Source of the DNA: Mycobacterium sp.
Lineage (GTDB): Bacteria > Actinomycetota > Actinomycetes > Mycobacteriales > Mycobacteriaceae
Assembly: GCA_021732005.1 (NCBI GenBank)
Contig: JAKFVT010000022.1
Span: forward strand, 1 to 64,000
DNA length: 64,000 bases
Reading direction: 5' to 3'
How positions within the stretch are numbered: the stretch's first letter is position 1; every line of letters starts with the position of its first letter. The notes beneath the pieces were generated by a model. It was not told where the DNA came from and did no database searches. It saw nothing but the letters and a program-made list of their open reading frames with translations. Of the stretch, positions 9,395-22,466 are shown piece by piece. The position numbers and the translations under genes are program-made.

Positions 9395-10597
9395 ATGACC
9401 CGGACCCGGCGAGGTTTCGCCTTCGCCCTGTTGGCCTACGCGTTCGCCGCGATCATGGTCGGCACCACGCTGCCGACTCCCCTGTACGCGCTGTACTCGG
9501 AGCAGATGCACTTCGCGGTGCTGACGACGACCGTCATCTACGCCACGTACGCCGGCGGAGTGTTGTTCGCGCTGCTGGTGTTCGGCGGCTGGTCCGACGC
9601 CATCGGCCGACGGCCGGTGCTGCTGGCCGGCGTCGGCGCTGCGCTGGCCAGTGCGGTGGTGTTCCTGTTCGCGGATTCGGTGCCCGAGCTTCTCGTGGGC
9701 CGGGTGCTGTCCGGGTTGTCGGCGGGCGTCTTCACCGGCACCGCCACCGCGGCGGTCATCGAAGCCGCGCCGCCGAACTGGCGGACCCGCGCCGCGGCGG
9801 TGGCGACCATCGCCAACATCGGCGGCCTCGGCACCGGGCCCATCCTGGCCGGCATCCTGGCGCAGTACGCGCCGAGCCCACTGAAGCTCACCTACCTCGT
9901 CCACATCGGGTTGATGGTGCTGGCCGCGGTCGCGATCCTGTCGGTGCCCGAGACGTCGAGCCGAACCGGAAAGCTCGGGTTGCAACGGCTTTCGGTGCCG
10001 CCCGAGGTGCGGTCGGTGTTCATCACCGCCGCGCTGGCCGCCTTCGCCGGTTTTGCCGTCACCGGCTTGTTCACCTCGGTGGCGCCGTCCCTGCTGACCA
10101 ACGTCATCGGGATCGGCAATCATGCGCTGGCCGGTTTGATGGCCGGCTCGATCTTCGGCGCCTCGGCGATCGCGCAGATCGCCGGGACCCGCATCGCACC
10201 GCAACGCGCGGTGGCGCTGGGCTGCGCCATCCTCGCGGTCGGTATGGGCATTCTGGTTGCCGCGCTGCACTATTCGTCGCTGGTCGGCCTGATCGCCGCG
10301 GCCGTGGTGGCCGGCGTCGGCCAGGGCATCAGCTTCAGCCGCGGCTTGGCTGCGGTCGCCGAATGTACTCCGGCCGAGCGGCGAGCCGAGGTCAGTTCCA
10401 CCTATTTCGTGGTGGCTTACATCGCGATTTCGATCCCGGTGATCGGAGAGGGTTTCGCCGCGCAGGCATGGGGGCTGCGCACCGGCGGCACTGTGTTCGC
10501 GGTCGCGGTCGGGGTGCTGGCCCTGGCCTGCCTGGCGGCCATCCTCTGGCAGGAATCACGCCCTGCGGCAGAGCTTTCCGAGCAGGCGGCCGGCTAG
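9395..10597 (+). CDS. MFS transporter
   Basis: 12-TM profile; GGWSDAIGRRPVLL loop. Confidence 0.88.
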   Translation: MTRTRRGFAFALLAYAFAAIMVGTTLPTPLYALYSEQMHFAVLTTTVIYATYAGGVLFALLVFGGWSDAIGRRPVLLAGVGAALASAVVFLFADSVPELLVGRVLSGLSAGVFTGTATAAVIEAAPPNWRTRAAAVATIANIGGLGTGPILAGILAQYAPSPLKLTYLVHIGLMVLAAVAILSVPETSSRTGKLGLQRLSVPPEVRSVFITAALAAFAGFAVTGLFTSVAPSLLTNVIGIGNHALAGLMAGSIFGASAIAQIAGTRIAPQRAVALGCAILAVGMGILVAALHYSSLVGLIAAAVVAGVGQGISFSRGLAAVAECTPAERRAEVSSTYFVVAYIAISIPVIGEGFAAQAWGLRTGGTVFAVAVGVLALACLAAILWQESRPAAELSEQAAG

Positions 10598-10770
10598 CCG
10601 CTCTTGCGGCGGAATTCCCGGCGGTTCTCCACCGGCCCGTGCGAGCGCGGTTGCTTGGGGCCGCTGTCGGTATGCGCTGACCCGCCCGCCGACTTCGCCT
10701 TCTTGCGCTCCAGCGCTTCACGGAACTTGCGCTTGTTGTCGTCCTGCGGTTCGGACTCTGATTCGGCCAT
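10594..10770 (-). CDS. DUF5302-like small protein, 58 aa (absent from the supplied ORF track)
   Basis: Minus-strand translation MAESESEPQDDNKRKFREALERKKAKSAGGSAHTDSGPKQPRSHGPVENRREFRRKSG. Confidence 0.7.
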   Translation of the reverse strand: MAESESEPQDDNKRKFREALERKKAKSAGGSAHTDSGPKQPRSHGPVENRREFRRKSG

Positions 10771-10787
10771 AGCTGCAGGGTAGCGCC

Positions 10788-11240
<453 letters not shown>

Positions 11241-11262
11241 CTACGTCGCTAGCATCGAGAAC

Positions 11263-11784
11263 ATGACCCGCTACGCGGCTTTCCTGCGCGGTGTGAACGT
11301 GAGCGGAACGACCATGAAGATGGCCGATGTCGCCGAGGCCCTCACCGGCGCCGGTTTCACCGACGTGCGCACCATCCTCGCCAGCGGCAACGTGTTGCTC
11401 GACAGCAGTGCCGCTGCCACGACGGTGCGCACGAAAGCCGAAGCGGCACTTCGGGATGCGTTCGGCTACGAGGCCTGGGTGCTGGTCTACGACCTCGACA
11501 CCGTGCGCGCCATCGCCAACGGCTATCCGTTCGAACGCGAGGTCGAGGGGTATCACTCGTACGTGACGTTCGTCAGCGACCCAGCTGTGCTCGACGAACT
11601 CGCCGCCCTGGCGGGCGAGGCCGGTCCGAAGGAGAAGATCGAACGCGGTGACGGCGTCCTGTACTGGCAGGTCCCCAAGTCCTCGACGCTGGACTCGGCC
11701 ATCGGTAAGACGATGGGTAAGAAGCGCTACAAGTCGTCGACCACCACGCGCAACTTGCGCACTCTGGCGAAGGTACTGACATGA
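11263..11784 (+). CDS. DUF1697 domain protein
   Basis: MTRYAAFLRGVNVSGTTMKMADVAEALTGAGFTDVRTILASGNVLL. Confidence 0.9.
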   Translation: MTRYAAFLRGVNVSGTTMKMADVAEALTGAGFTDVRTILASGNVLLDSSAAATTVRTKAEAALRDAFGYEAWVLVYDLDTVRAIANGYPFEREVEGYHSYVTFVSDPAVLDELAALAGEAGPKEKIERGDGVLYWQVPKSSTLDSAIGKTMGKKRYKSSTTTRNLRTLAKVLT

Positions 11785-12608
11785 CAACGGAAAAGATCGA
11801 CGCCAGCCAGCTGGGCGGCGTCTCCGAGACCGCGCTGCTGACCCTCAACGGCCGCGCCCACCAGGCCGGCCTGCCGGGCGCGATCCTGCACGACCCGATG
11901 GCCATCGAACTGCGCGACTCGATCGACTTCGACTTCGACAAGTTCGGTCGCAAGGGCCAGGAGATGGCGCTGCGCTCGCTGGCCGTCGACTCCTGCGCGG
12001 TCAGCTATCTGCGCACGCACCCGCAGGCCACCGTCGTCGCGCTGGCCGAAGGTTTCCAGACCAGCTTCTGGCGGTTGAGCGACGCCATCGGGGATCCCCA
12101 GTTCCACTGGGTGTCGGTGGACCTGCCGCCGGTGATCGAGCTGCGGCAGCGCCTGCTGCCGTCATCACCGCGAATCACCGCGCTGGCGCAGTCCGCGCTG
12201 GACTACAGCTGGATGGACCGGGTGGATACCGCCAACGGGGTGTTCATCACCGCCGAAGGTCTGTTGATGTATCTGCAGCCGAACGAGGCGATGGATCTTA
12301 TTGCCCAGTGCGCCAAGCGTTTTCCGGGTGGTCAGATGTTCTTCGACGTGCCACCGGTGTTCGTCAAGAAGCTTGCCCCGAAGGGCATGAAGTCCTCGAA
12401 GCACTATCGCGTCCCCCCGATGCCGTTCAGCCTGACCACCGTCCAGCTGGCCGACCTGGTGAACACGGTGCCGGGGATCACCGCGGTCCACGACATCCCG
12501 ATGCCGAAAGGCCGCGGTTTCTTCTTCGACAAGGTGTGGCCGGCGATCTGGAACTTCGGCCCGACGAAGCGCTTCCGCGGCTCCTACACCCTGCTCGAAT
12601 TCGGCTAG
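11781..12608 (+). CDS. leucine carboxyl methyltransferase-like class I SAM-dependent methyltransferase
   Basis: VSETALLTLNGRAHQAGLPGAILHDPMA; EGLLMYL motif. Confidence 0.85.
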   Translation: MTTEKIDASQLGGVSETALLTLNGRAHQAGLPGAILHDPMAIELRDSIDFDFDKFGRKGQEMALRSLAVDSCAVSYLRTHPQATVVALAEGFQTSFWRLSDAIGDPQFHWVSVDLPPVIELRQRLLPSSPRITALAQSALDYSWMDRVDTANGVFITAEGLLMYLQPNEAMDLIAQCAKRFPGGQMFFDVPPVFVKKLAPKGMKSSKHYRVPPMPFSLTTVQLADLVNTVPGITAVHDIPMPKGRGFFFDKVWPAIWNFGPTKRFRGSYTLLEFG

Positions 12609-12629
12609 GGCTGGAATTCGGCTGACGGC

Positions 12630-12995
12630 TCAGCCGAACGCGTTGTCCAGATATTGCAGCGCCTCCTGCTTGCCCAGTCCCAGCGCACGGGCAGCTTCAA
12701 CGTAGGCGTGGGCCGCCGCGGCCATCGCGGCGTCGGCCGGATCGGCGCGGGCCACGAACGTTCCGAAGCGTCCGCGGGTTTCGACGATGCCTGCGGTTTC
12801 CAGTTCCCGGTAGGCCCGCGCGACAGTGTTGACTGCCAGATTCAACTGACCGGCCAGCTCGCGCACCGTCGGCAGCCTGGTGCCCGGCGAGAGTCGCCCG
12901 TCCCGGATCCCCTCGATGATCTGTGTTCTGAGCTGATCAAACAGCGGCCGCGTGGCCTGTCCGTCGACGCGTAACCAGACCCCCAAATCCGACAC
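12630..12995 (-). CDS. GntR family transcriptional regulator (short, YhcF-type)
   Basis: [49 protein letters not shown]. Confidence 0.92.
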   Translation of the reverse strand: MSDLGVWLRVDGQATRPLFDQLRTQIIEGIRDGRLSPGTRLPTVRELAGQLNLAVNTVARAYRELETAGIVETRGRFGTFVARADPADAAMAAAAHAYVEAARALGLGKQEALQYLDNAFG

Positions 12996-13023
12996 ATGCT
13001 AAGTATCGCCTAGACCGGCTATT

Positions 13024-13749
13024 TTGGGGGATGTGCGTATCGCGGTACTGAGCGGGGCGGGGATCTCCGCCGAGAGCGGCGTGCCGACGTTCCGCGACGA
13101 CAAGACCGGTTTGTGGGCCAAGTACGACCCCTACGAACTGTCGAGCACAGACGGTTGGCAGAACCACCCCGAACGGGTGTGGGCCTGGTATCTGTGGCGC
13201 CATCACCTGGTGCAGCAGGTCGAGCCCAACGACGGGCATCGCGCGGTGGCGGCCTGGCAGGACTACGCCGAAGTTTCGGTGATCACCCAGAATGTCGACA
13301 ATCTGCATGAGCGCGCGGGTAGCAACCCGGTGCATCACCTGCACGGCAGTCTGTTCGAGTTCTGGTGCGACACCTGCGGTTCGCGTTACCACGGTCTACT
13401 GCCGGACATGCCCGAGCCCGAGCTGGAGAAGATGCCGCCGCAATGCGAATGCGGCGGGCTGGTCCGTCCCGGCATCGTCTGGTTCGGCGAACAGCTGCCC
13501 GACGAGCCGTGGCAAGCCGCCGTCGAAGCGGTGGCCACCTCCGACGTCCTGGTGGTGGTCGGCACGTCCGGGATCGTCTATCCGGCCGCCGGCCTGCCGG
13601 ATGTGGCGCTGGCCCGCGGCGCCGTCGTCGTGGAGGTCAATCCCGAGCCGACTCCGTTGTCGACGAATGCGACGCTCACGATCCGGGAGTCGGCCAGCAC
13701 CGCGCTGCCGACGCTGCTGCAGCAGTTGCCCGAATTGTTGAAGAACTAG
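13024..13749 (+). CDS. SIR2 family NAD-dependent deacylase
   Basis: [36 protein letters not shown]; Cys pairs; start may be GTG at 13033. Confidence 0.93.
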   Translation: MGDVRIAVLSGAGISAESGVPTFRDDKTGLWAKYDPYELSSTDGWQNHPERVWAWYLWRHHLVQQVEPNDGHRAVAAWQDYAEVSVITQNVDNLHERAGSNPVHHLHGSLFEFWCDTCGSRYHGLLPDMPEPELEKMPPQCECGGLVRPGIVWFGEQLPDEPWQAAVEAVATSDVLVVVGTSGIVYPAAGLPDVALARGAVVVEVNPEPTPLSTNATLTIRESASTALPTLLQQLPELLKN

Positions 13750-14378
13750 TTCTTCGTCGCCCGTCCCAATGCGACCTCCTGCACCGGCAGGGGCACCCAT
13801 GCCGGGAACTGCGCCTCGCGGCGTGCGGTCTCGATGACGAATCCGGCGCCCGAGATCGTGCGCTCGGTGTCGCGGTGGGTGTGGCAGTTGCCTGCGAACC
13901 GCGGCCAGATCGTGGCGTCGGCCAGCCGCTGCAGTTGACCGCGCCACCCGCCGGCGGCGATGTGCTCGAAGTAGCGCAGCTCGCCGCCCGGCTTCAGCAC
14001 GGAGTTGAGTTGCCGCAGCACACCGTCGGGGTCGGCGACCGAGCACAGCACCAGCGAGCACACCACCGCGTCGAAGGGTTCGGCCGCAGGCATGGTCTCG
14101 ATGGTCGACTCGACCACGGTGACGGGAACCCGAGCCGCTTCGGCGGCCTGCTTGGCCAGTGGCGCGAGGCGGGTTTCCGGCTCCAGCGCGACCACCTCGG
14201 TCACCGTGTCGGGGTAGAACTCGAAGTTGGTTCCGGTGCCCGCACCGACCTCCAGGACACGCCCGCGCAGCCCTGAGAGATTCTCTCGGCGGAGCCTGCG
14301 CATGGCCTGTGACTCGTGGGCGGACAACACCGTCCAGAAGCGGGCGAAAAACGGGTTGTCGACGGTCTGCTGTGACAT
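13746..14378 (-). CDS. class I SAM-dependent methyltransferase
   Basis: [19 protein letters not shown]; start ATG at 14378. Confidence 0.85.
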   Translation of the reverse strand: MSQQTVDNPFFARFWTVLSAHESQAMRRLRRENLSGLRGRVLEVGAGTGTNFEFYPDTVTEVVALEPETRLAPLAKQAAEAARVPVTVVESTIETMPAAEPFDAVVCSLVLCSVADPDGVLRQLNSVLKPGGELRYFEHIAAGGWRGQLQRLADATIWPRFAGNCHTHRDTERTISGAGFVIETARREAQFPAWVPLPVQEVALGRATKN

Positions 14379-14446
14379 GTCTGTGATGTCCTCCCTGCTC
14401 AGAGCCACCCTAGTCGCAGGCGGTTTTTGGCTCCACGTGTGACCAA

Positions 14447-14486
14447 CCTGACTATTGAGTAAGGCACGACCTGACTCGGGAGTAAG
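14447..14486. promoter_or_regulatory. tandem operator-like direct repeat in a divergent promoter region
   Basis: CCTGACTATTGAGTAAG (14447-14463) and CCTGACTCGGGAGTAAG (14470-14486), 23-bp phase. Confidence 0.4.
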
Positions 14487-14527
14487 AATTGCCAGGAAAC
14501 TCCGAATCGGGGCTCAAAGATTCCTTA

Positions 14528-14683
14528 ATGGCGACTCATAGAGTCCTGGGTATGTGGATCGACGACACCAGTGCAGATGTCATCAAAATCGATTTCGATG
14601 CGCTGTATCACGGCGACTTCCTCGTGGAGGGTGACACCTCCGAGCAGTTCGAGGACAAGCCCCCGCTCGCCAACGCGAGCTAG
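14528..14683 (+). CDS. small acidic hypothetical protein (start uncertain: 14489, 14528 or 14552)
   Basis: MATHRVLGMWIDDTSADVIKIDFDALYHGDFLVEGDTSEQFEDKPPLANAS; followed by two hairpins. Confidence 0.5.
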   Translation: MATHRVLGMWIDDTSADVIKIDFDALYHGDFLVEGDTSEQFEDKPPLANAS

Positions 14684-14696
14684 AGCGCAGCGCCAA

Positions 14697-14730
14697 ACGG
14701 CGCCCCACCGCTGATGCGGTGACGCGCCGT
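14697..14730 (+). terminator. hairpin downstream of the small ORF
   Basis: ACGGCGC-cc-CACCGC-TGAT-GCGGTG-ac-GCGCCGT. Confidence 0.6.
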
Positions 14731-14750
14731 CCGGAGCTTTGATGTGGGTA

Positions 14751-16518
<1,768 letters not shown>

Positions 16519-16563
16519 GAATGGTTTCCTTTCAGATACGTCGACCTACTGGTTGGTTGGGGA

Positions 16564-17649
16564 CTATACCCAGTCGCGCAGGACTGCCTCGTTGTCGGCT
16601 CCCGGTACGCCGGGTGCGGCCGGGGTGTCGAGCGCAGTCCGGGAGAACCGGGGGGCGGGAGCGGGGAACGTCGAGCCCGCTTCGGTGTAGAAGGTCTTGC
16701 GCTCGGTGTTGTGCGGTTCGGTGTCGACCTCGGCGAACGACAGCACCGGCGTGCAGCATGCGTCGCTGCCGGCGAACACCGTGGCCCAGTGGTCGCGGTC
16801 GTGCTTGCCGAAGGTGTCCGTGAGCACCGCACGCAGTTCCGGCCAGCGGGTGGTGTCGTTCTGATCGGGCAGGTCGGCGTCTTTGAGCCCGAGCTTCTCG
16901 ATCAGTTCGGCGTAGAACTGCGGCTCGATCGCGCCGACCGCGACGTACCGGCCGTCGGAACACTCGTAGGTGTCGTAGTAGGGCGCTCCGGTGTCGAGCA
17001 TGTTCGTGCCGCGCTCGTCGCTCCACATGCCCATGTGGCGGAACGCCCACATCATCTGGGCCAGCACGCTGGAGCCGTCGACCATGGCCGCATCGATGAC
17101 CTGGCCCTTGCCGGAGCGTTCCCGCTCCCACAGCGCGGACAGGATGCCGACCAGCAGGAACATCGAGCCGCCACCGAAGTCACCGGCCAGATTCAGCGGC
17201 GGGACGGGACGTTCGTTGACCCGGCCGACGGCGTGCAGCAAGCCGTTGAGCGAGATGTAGTTGATGTCGTGGCCGGCCTGCTGACTGCGCGGCCCGTCCT
17301 GACCCCACCCGGTCATGCGGCCGTAGATCAGGCGCTCGTTGACCTTGGCGCAGTCCTCCGGTCCGAGCCCGAGGCGTTCGGTGACACCGGGACGGAATCC
17401 CTCGATGAGGACGTCGGCCTTGGCGATCAGACCCAGGACCATGTCGCGGTCGTTCGGGTCCTTGAGGTTGGCGCCGACCGAGCGACGGTTGCGCATCAGG
17501 TAGTCGTTGCTGGGGGTGCCGGTGCCCTTGCCGAGCCGGTCGATGCGGACGACGTCGGCGCCCAGGTCACCGAGGATCATCGCGGCATGCGGGCCGGGTC
17601 CGATGCCCGCCAATTCGATGACTCGCAAGCCGTGCAGTGGTCCGGCCAT
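16564..17649 (-). CDS. CaiB/BaiF family CoA-transferase (alpha-methylacyl-CoA racemase-like)
   Basis: [36 protein letters not shown]. Confidence 0.92.
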   Translation of the reverse strand: MAGPLHGLRVIELAGIGPGPHAAMILGDLGADVVRIDRLGKGTGTPSNDYLMRNRRSVGANLKDPNDRDMVLGLIAKADVLIEGFRPGVTERLGLGPEDCAKVNERLIYGRMTGWGQDGPRSQQAGHDINYISLNGLLHAVGRVNERPVPPLNLAGDFGGGSMFLLVGILSALWERERSGKGQVIDAAMVDGSSVLAQMMWAFRHMGMWSDERGTNMLDTGAPYYDTYECSDGRYVAVGAIEPQFYAELIEKLGLKDADLPDQNDTTRWPELRAVLTDTFGKHDRDHWATVFAGSDACCTPVLSFAEVDTEPHNTERKTFYTEAGSTFPAPAPRFSRTALDTPAAPGVPGADNEAVLRDWV

Positions 17650-17746
17650 AGGTGTCTACCCTCCAGTTGATTGATCGCCGCCTTAACTATTTACACCTGG
17701 CCCGACCCGTCGTGGGCTGCGCCCCCGCCGCGGCTAAGGTGCAGCC

Positions 17747-18553
17747 ATGACGACCATCGACGCTTACACCGGTGTGCCGGAACTGACCGTGTCGCTCGAC
17801 AGCGGAGTGTTGTCGGTGACCCTGAACCGGCCGGACAGTCTGAACTCGCTGAACGCGATCATGCTGCGCACGCTGGCCGACGTTCTCGAGCATGCGGCCG
17901 CCGACGCGGCGGTCCGGGCCGTGCGGCTCGGCGGGGCCGGGCGCGGGTTCAGCTCCGGTGCGGGCATCAGCGCCGAGGATCAGTCCGAGCGCCGCCCGGA
18001 CACCCCTGACGAGGTGCTGCAGGAGGCGAACCGCGCGGTGCGCGCGATCGTGCACCTGCCCAAGCCGGTGGTGTCGGTGGTGCACGGACCGGCGGCCGGG
18101 GTCGGGGTGTCGCTGGCGCTGGCCTGCGACATCGTATTGGCTTCGGAGAAGGCGTTTTTCCTGTTGGCGTTCACCAAGATCGGCCTGATGCCCGACGGCG
18201 GCGCGTCGGCCTTGGTGGCCGCGTCGATCGGGCGGGCCCGCGCCATGAAGATGGCGCTTCTGGCCGAACGTGTCTCGGCTGCCGAGGCGTTCGACTTCGG
18301 TCTGGTGAGTGCCGTGTATCCGGCCGACCAGCTGGAGGCCGAGGTGGCGGCGGTGCTCGACAAGCTGGTATCCGGCCCGGCGATCGCGCTGCGCAAGACC
18401 AAGCAGGCGATCAACGCCGCGACGCTCACCGAACTGGACAGCGCGATTGGCCGCGAGAGCGAAGGACAGCTGATCCTGTTGGACTCCAAGGACTTCCGCG
18501 AGGGAACCCGGGCGTTCCAGGAGCACCGCTCGCCGACGTTCACCGACGACTGA
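17747..18553 (+). CDS. enoyl-CoA hydratase/isomerase family protein
   Basis: VTLNRPDSLNSLNAIML; HGPAAGVGVSLALACDIVLA. Confidence 0.9.
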   Translation: MTTIDAYTGVPELTVSLDSGVLSVTLNRPDSLNSLNAIMLRTLADVLEHAAADAAVRAVRLGGAGRGFSSGAGISAEDQSERRPDTPDEVLQEANRAVRAIVHLPKPVVSVVHGPAAGVGVSLALACDIVLASEKAFFLLAFTKIGLMPDGGASALVAASIGRARAMKMALLAERVSAAEAFDFGLVSAVYPADQLEAEVAAVLDKLVSGPAIALRKTKQAINAATLTELDSAIGRESEGQLILLDSKDFREGTRAFQEHRSPTFTDD

Positions 18554-18565
18554 CCGAGCCGCCCA

Positions 18566-18616
18566 GGCTGTAGTTGTCGACACTCCCACCCGCACTCTGA
18601 GTCGGCAACTACAGCC
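18566..18616. repeat. intergenic inverted repeat
   Basis: GGCTGTAGTTG (18566-18576) / CAACTACAGCC (18606-18616). Confidence 0.65.
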
Positions 18617-18672
18617 TCGCTGACCCGAAAATCGTTGGACGTGGCCCGCGCCCGTCAGCGACCATCGAAGGC

Positions 18673-19956
18673 ATGAGTACGCACTACGACATCGAGCCGG
18701 TGAAAAACACCGGGCGCTGGCGTGTGCTCGCACCCTTCCGGTACCGCGAATTCCGGCTGCTCATCGCTGCGATGTCGATCTCACTGTTCGCCGAGGGCAT
18801 GTGGACAGTCGTGATGGCGCTGCAAGTCATCGCCCTGGCCGACGACCCCGCCGCCCTGTCTCTGGTCGCGGCCTGCCTGGCGGCCGGCATGCTGGCCTTC
18901 ATCCTCGTCGGCGGCATCGTCGCCGACCGGGTATCGCAGCGCGGCATCATCATCGCCGTCGAGGTCACCAACCTCGCCGCTACCGGCGCCGTCGCAGTCC
19001 TCGGCATGCTCGGCGAGCTGCAACTGTGGCACATGGCAACTGCGGCGGCGGTTCTCGGCATCGGCGCCGCGTTCTTCTTCCCGGCCTACAGCGCCTACCT
19101 ACCGCGCATCCTGCCGGCCGAGCAGCTGCTGGCCGCCAACGGTGTCGAAGGCGCGGTCCGGCCCACGCTGCAGCAGGCCATCGGCCCTGCGGTGGCCGGT
19201 GTCCTGATCGGCATCACCTTCCCCGCCTTGGGCTCGGTCACGGTGGCCGTGCTGTTCGCGGTAGCGCTGACCCTGCTGGTGGCTATGCGACCCGGCCACG
19301 GTGAGCACATCGTGATGATCGTCGAACGCGAAAAGCCGCACATATTCGTCGATCTCAGAGAAGGTATGCGATTCGTTCTGCGCACCACATGGTTGCGCTG
19401 GACGTTGTTGTTCGCCTGCACCTGGGTGTTTCTGGCGATGGGCCCGATCGAGGTGTTGCTGCCGTTCATCGCGCGCGAGCGGTTCGCCGACGGTGAGCAG
19501 GTCTACGGCCTCATGCTCGCTGCGTTCGGGGTCGGCAGTGCGATCGGCGCCGTGGTGGTGTCTTCACGACCACTGCCCCGCCGCTACCTCACGGTGATGA
19601 TGACGATGTGGGGTGCGGGGTCGCTGCCGTTCGTGATCGTCGGCGTGACATCCTCGCTGCCGGTGATCCTGGTCTCGTTGTTCGTCATCGGGCTCGGCGA
19701 GGGGGCGGGTGTCATCTGGGGCACGCTGCTGCAGCGGCGGGTACCGCCGGAGATGCTGGGCCGGGTGTCGAGCCTGGATTTCTTCGTCTCGCTGGCGTTC
19801 ATGCCGGTGTCGATGGCGGTCGCGGGTCCGCTGTCGAAAGTGGTTCCGGTGGAACTCATCTTCGCGGTGACCGGCATCGGGCCGGTGCTCTTGGCCGCGG
19901 TCGCTCTCGTCGCGGCGCGCATGCCGCGCGACGAGATCGCCCACCCGCTGCGCTAG
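18673..19956 (+). CDS. MFS transporter
   Basis: 12-TM profile; GGIVADRVSQRGIII. Confidence 0.87.
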   Translation: MSTHYDIEPVKNTGRWRVLAPFRYREFRLLIAAMSISLFAEGMWTVVMALQVIALADDPAALSLVAACLAAGMLAFILVGGIVADRVSQRGIIIAVEVTNLAATGAVAVLGMLGELQLWHMATAAAVLGIGAAFFFPAYSAYLPRILPAEQLLAANGVEGAVRPTLQQAIGPAVAGVLIGITFPALGSVTVAVLFAVALTLLVAMRPGHGEHIVMIVEREKPHIFVDLREGMRFVLRTTWLRWTLLFACTWVFLAMGPIEVLLPFIARERFADGEQVYGLMLAAFGVGSAIGAVVVSSRPLPRRYLTVMMTMWGAGSLPFVIVGVTSSLPVILVSLFVIGLGEGAGVIWGTLLQRRVPPEMLGRVSSLDFFVSLAFMPVSMAVAGPLSKVVPVELIFAVTGIGPVLLAAVALVAARMPRDEIAHPLR

Positions 19957-20010
19957 GCCGGTCGACGATGCGGGGAGGAACGACCCGCTGAGGAGCCCGC
20001 CAATCCGGCG

Positions 20011-20712
20011 CTAGTGCGAGATGCCGAACATCGGCGGCAGTGCCAGCACCATGATCAGACCCCACACCACGTGGGTCAGCACCGGTGCCAGCACGCCGCC
20101 GGTGGCTCGGCGTTCCAGGGCGCACACCGTGCCGAGGATGATCGCGGCGAAGCCGAGCATCCAGTTGCCGCTGGCACACGTCGCAATGGTGTAGAGCACC
20201 GTGGAGATCACCACCGGATGGAAAGCACCCAGTGCGGTGTACAGCGCGCCGCGGAAGAACATCTCCTCGGCCAAACCGTTCACCAGGGTGATCACCACGA
20301 TCAGCAGCAGGCTGCCGTGGTTGGCGTACTCCAGCACGCGGGTGATGGCCTCGGCCACCGGCGGTATCTCACGGGTCACCAGACCGCCGAGCACAAAGAT
20401 GCCGCCGAGCAGCAGGCCGACCGCGAGCCCGGTGATGACCGGGCGCTGGTTTCGCCCGCGCCAGCGGATGCACCCGAGGTGCACCGGGCCGGACGCCCGC
20501 GCGCCGAACGCCCACGTCGCCGCCAGCGCCATCGTCAGCCAGTAGAAGGCCGCGTCTCCGGGCCTCCGGGTCAGCGACAGACCGAGCAGCAGAGCACCGA
20601 GAACCAGCACCACACATACGACAATGCGCCGCCGGCGGATCGCCGACGGCCACTCCTGGTGCGGTACAGCAACATTGGATGCCACCGACCGAAGCTCAGC
20701 AAGCATCGTCAT
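20011..20712 (-). CDS. CPBP family intramembrane metalloprotease
   Basis: NGLAEEMFFRGALYTALGAFHPVV (EExxxR) and second His motif; multi-TM. Confidence 0.85.
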   Translation of the reverse strand: MTMLAELRSVASNVAVPHQEWPSAIRRRRIVVCVVLVLGALLLGLSLTRRPGDAAFYWLTMALAATWAFGARASGPVHLGCIRWRGRNQRPVITGLAVGLLLGGIFVLGGLVTREIPPVAEAITRVLEYANHGSLLLIVVITLVNGLAEEMFFRGALYTALGAFHPVVISTVLYTIATCASGNWMLGFAAIILGTVCALERRATGGVLAPVLTHVVWGLIMVLALPPMFGISH

Positions 20713-21842
20713 AACAAGCGAACTTTCGCCAACAACAGGTCCAGGCCGGTCCGCAGCGCCCCGGCCAACGGGCCGGGCACCGAGTTCAGCAGGCGCAGCG
20801 CGGGCCGCGCCACCCCGGGTGTCACCGTGGCAGCCACCCGTCGTAGTCGAAGCGCATCCCCACCGGCCCACATCGGATCACTGTCGGCCAAATGATGCGG
20901 GTCGGCCAGTCGGTCGACCGGACACGGCGGCGGGCTGGCCACCGCGGCGGCGACGGCGTCTTCGATGGTGGTGAGTCCACCGGGCGGGTCCGGGACGTGA
21001 TCACGTAGGACAGTGTCCGAGGCCGTCATCGGATGGTCCAGCGATTCGATGAGATCCGCCGCCAATCCGCTGGGGACCGGTACGGCAGCGCCGGCCACCC
21101 GGCCGACGATCGCCTGCGGCACGATGTCGCGTACCGGCAGCCCGGCCCGCAGTTCACCCGCCGCGTCGATGTAGGTCTGCAACAGCTCGCCGTAGGTCAC
21201 GACGTCGGGCCCGACGATGTCGTACGACCCGGGGGGCACGACGGCCGGGTCGGCCGCCGCCAGCAGGTAGTACAGCACGTCGCTGATCGAAATCGGCTCG
21301 ATGTCGTGGTCGGCCCACGGCGGCAGCGGAATGACCCAGAACCGGTCGCCGACGTAGCGGACCATCTCGAACGACGTCGACCCCGCGCCGATGATCACCG
21401 CCGCACCGAGCCAGACCAGTTCGGCGCCGCCCTCGACGGCCAGGGCCGCGGCGACCTCGGCGCGCCCGGCCAGATGCTCGGACAGCGTGTCGTCCGCGGG
21501 CACGAACCCGCCGAGGTACACGATGCGCCCCACGCCGGCAGCAGCCGCGGCCCTGCCGACGTTCGCCGCGCCTGCGTTGTCGCGCTCACGGAAGCCGGGC
21601 TGGCCGATGGCGTGCACCAAGTAATAGAGGACGTCGATGTGCCCGGAGACGGCGAGCGCCGTCTCGACGGAGGTCGGATCGTCGGCGTCGAAGACGACGG
21701 CCGTCACCCTGTCGCACCACCCGAACCGGCCCAGCTTCTCCGGGTTGCGGGTCGCGGCGACGACCTCGTGACCGTCGTCGAGCAGCCGGGCCACCAGCCG
21801 GGAACCGACGTATCCGGTGGCACCGGTGACCAAGATCCGCAT
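20709..21842 (-). CDS. NAD(P)-binding atypical SDR / nucleoside-diphosphate-sugar epimerase-like
   Basis: MRILVTGATGYVGSRLVARLLDDGHEVVAATRN. Confidence 0.87.
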   Translation of the reverse strand: MRILVTGATGYVGSRLVARLLDDGHEVVAATRNPEKLGRFGWCDRVTAVVFDADDPTSVETALAVSGHIDVLYYLVHAIGQPGFRERDNAGAANVGRAAAAAGVGRIVYLGGFVPADDTLSEHLAGRAEVAAALAVEGGAELVWLGAAVIIGAGSTSFEMVRYVGDRFWVIPLPPWADHDIEPISISDVLYYLLAAADPAVVPPGSYDIVGPDVVTYGELLQTYIDAAGELRAGLPVRDIVPQAIVGRVAGAAVPVPSGLAADLIESLDHPMTASDTVLRDHVPDPPGGLTTIEDAVAAAVASPPPCPVDRLADPHHLADSDPMWAGGDALRLRRVAATVTPGVARPALRLLNSVPGPLAGALRTGLDLLLAKVRLL

Positions 21843-21920
21843 CGACTTCACGCTAGGACATATCGGCAGTCTTGCCTTCGCGCAAACGTGACCATTGTGT
21901 GAGATCGATCCCGCCGGCCC

Positions 21921-22451
21921 CTAGGCGGAGTCGTGGTGCAGGTCGATGAGGTGTTCGTAGACCGCGGCGTTCATCCGATTGCCGTCCAGTTCGGCGTCGG
22001 ACAGGTCGCGGCGGACCTTGGCGGGCACCCCGGCCACCAGGGATCGGGGCGGCACCATCATGCCCTGCGGCACCACCGCGCCGGCGGCCACGATCGATCC
22101 CGCACCGATCACGGCACCGTTGAGCACGATCGAGCCCATCCCGACCAGCGAGCCGTCCTCGACCGTGCAGCCGTGCAGCACGGCGTTGTGCCCGACCGTC
22201 ACGCCCGCACCGATCTTCACCGGGAAGCCCGGGTCGACATGCACGGTGGAGCCGTCCTGGATATTGCTGCCCTCGCCGACGTCGATCCATTCGGCCTCGG
22301 CGCGCAGCGTCGCCGAGTACCAGACGCTGGCCCGCGCGGCGAGGCGCACCTGGCCGATCACCGCCGCGTTGGGTGCGACCCAGGATTCGGCGTGCAGTTC
22401 GGGGCTGTGCCCGCCAACGGACATGATCAGTGGTTCGGCCATGGCCGACAT
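21921..22451 (-). CDS. gamma carbonic anhydrase-like hexapeptide-repeat protein
   Basis: Left-handed beta-helix hexapeptides: AAVIGQVRLAARASVWYSATLRAE, GHNAVLHGCTVEDGSLVGMGSIVLNGAVIG. Confidence 0.88.
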   Translation of the reverse strand: MSAMAEPLIMSVGGHSPELHAESWVAPNAAVIGQVRLAARASVWYSATLRAEAEWIDVGEGSNIQDGSTVHVDPGFPVKIGAGVTVGHNAVLHGCTVEDGSLVGMGSIVLNGAVIGAGSIVAAGAVVPQGMMVPPRSLVAGVPAKVRRDLSDAELDGNRMNAAVYEHLIDLHHDSA

Positions 22452-22466
22452 CGTAGGCAGACGCGT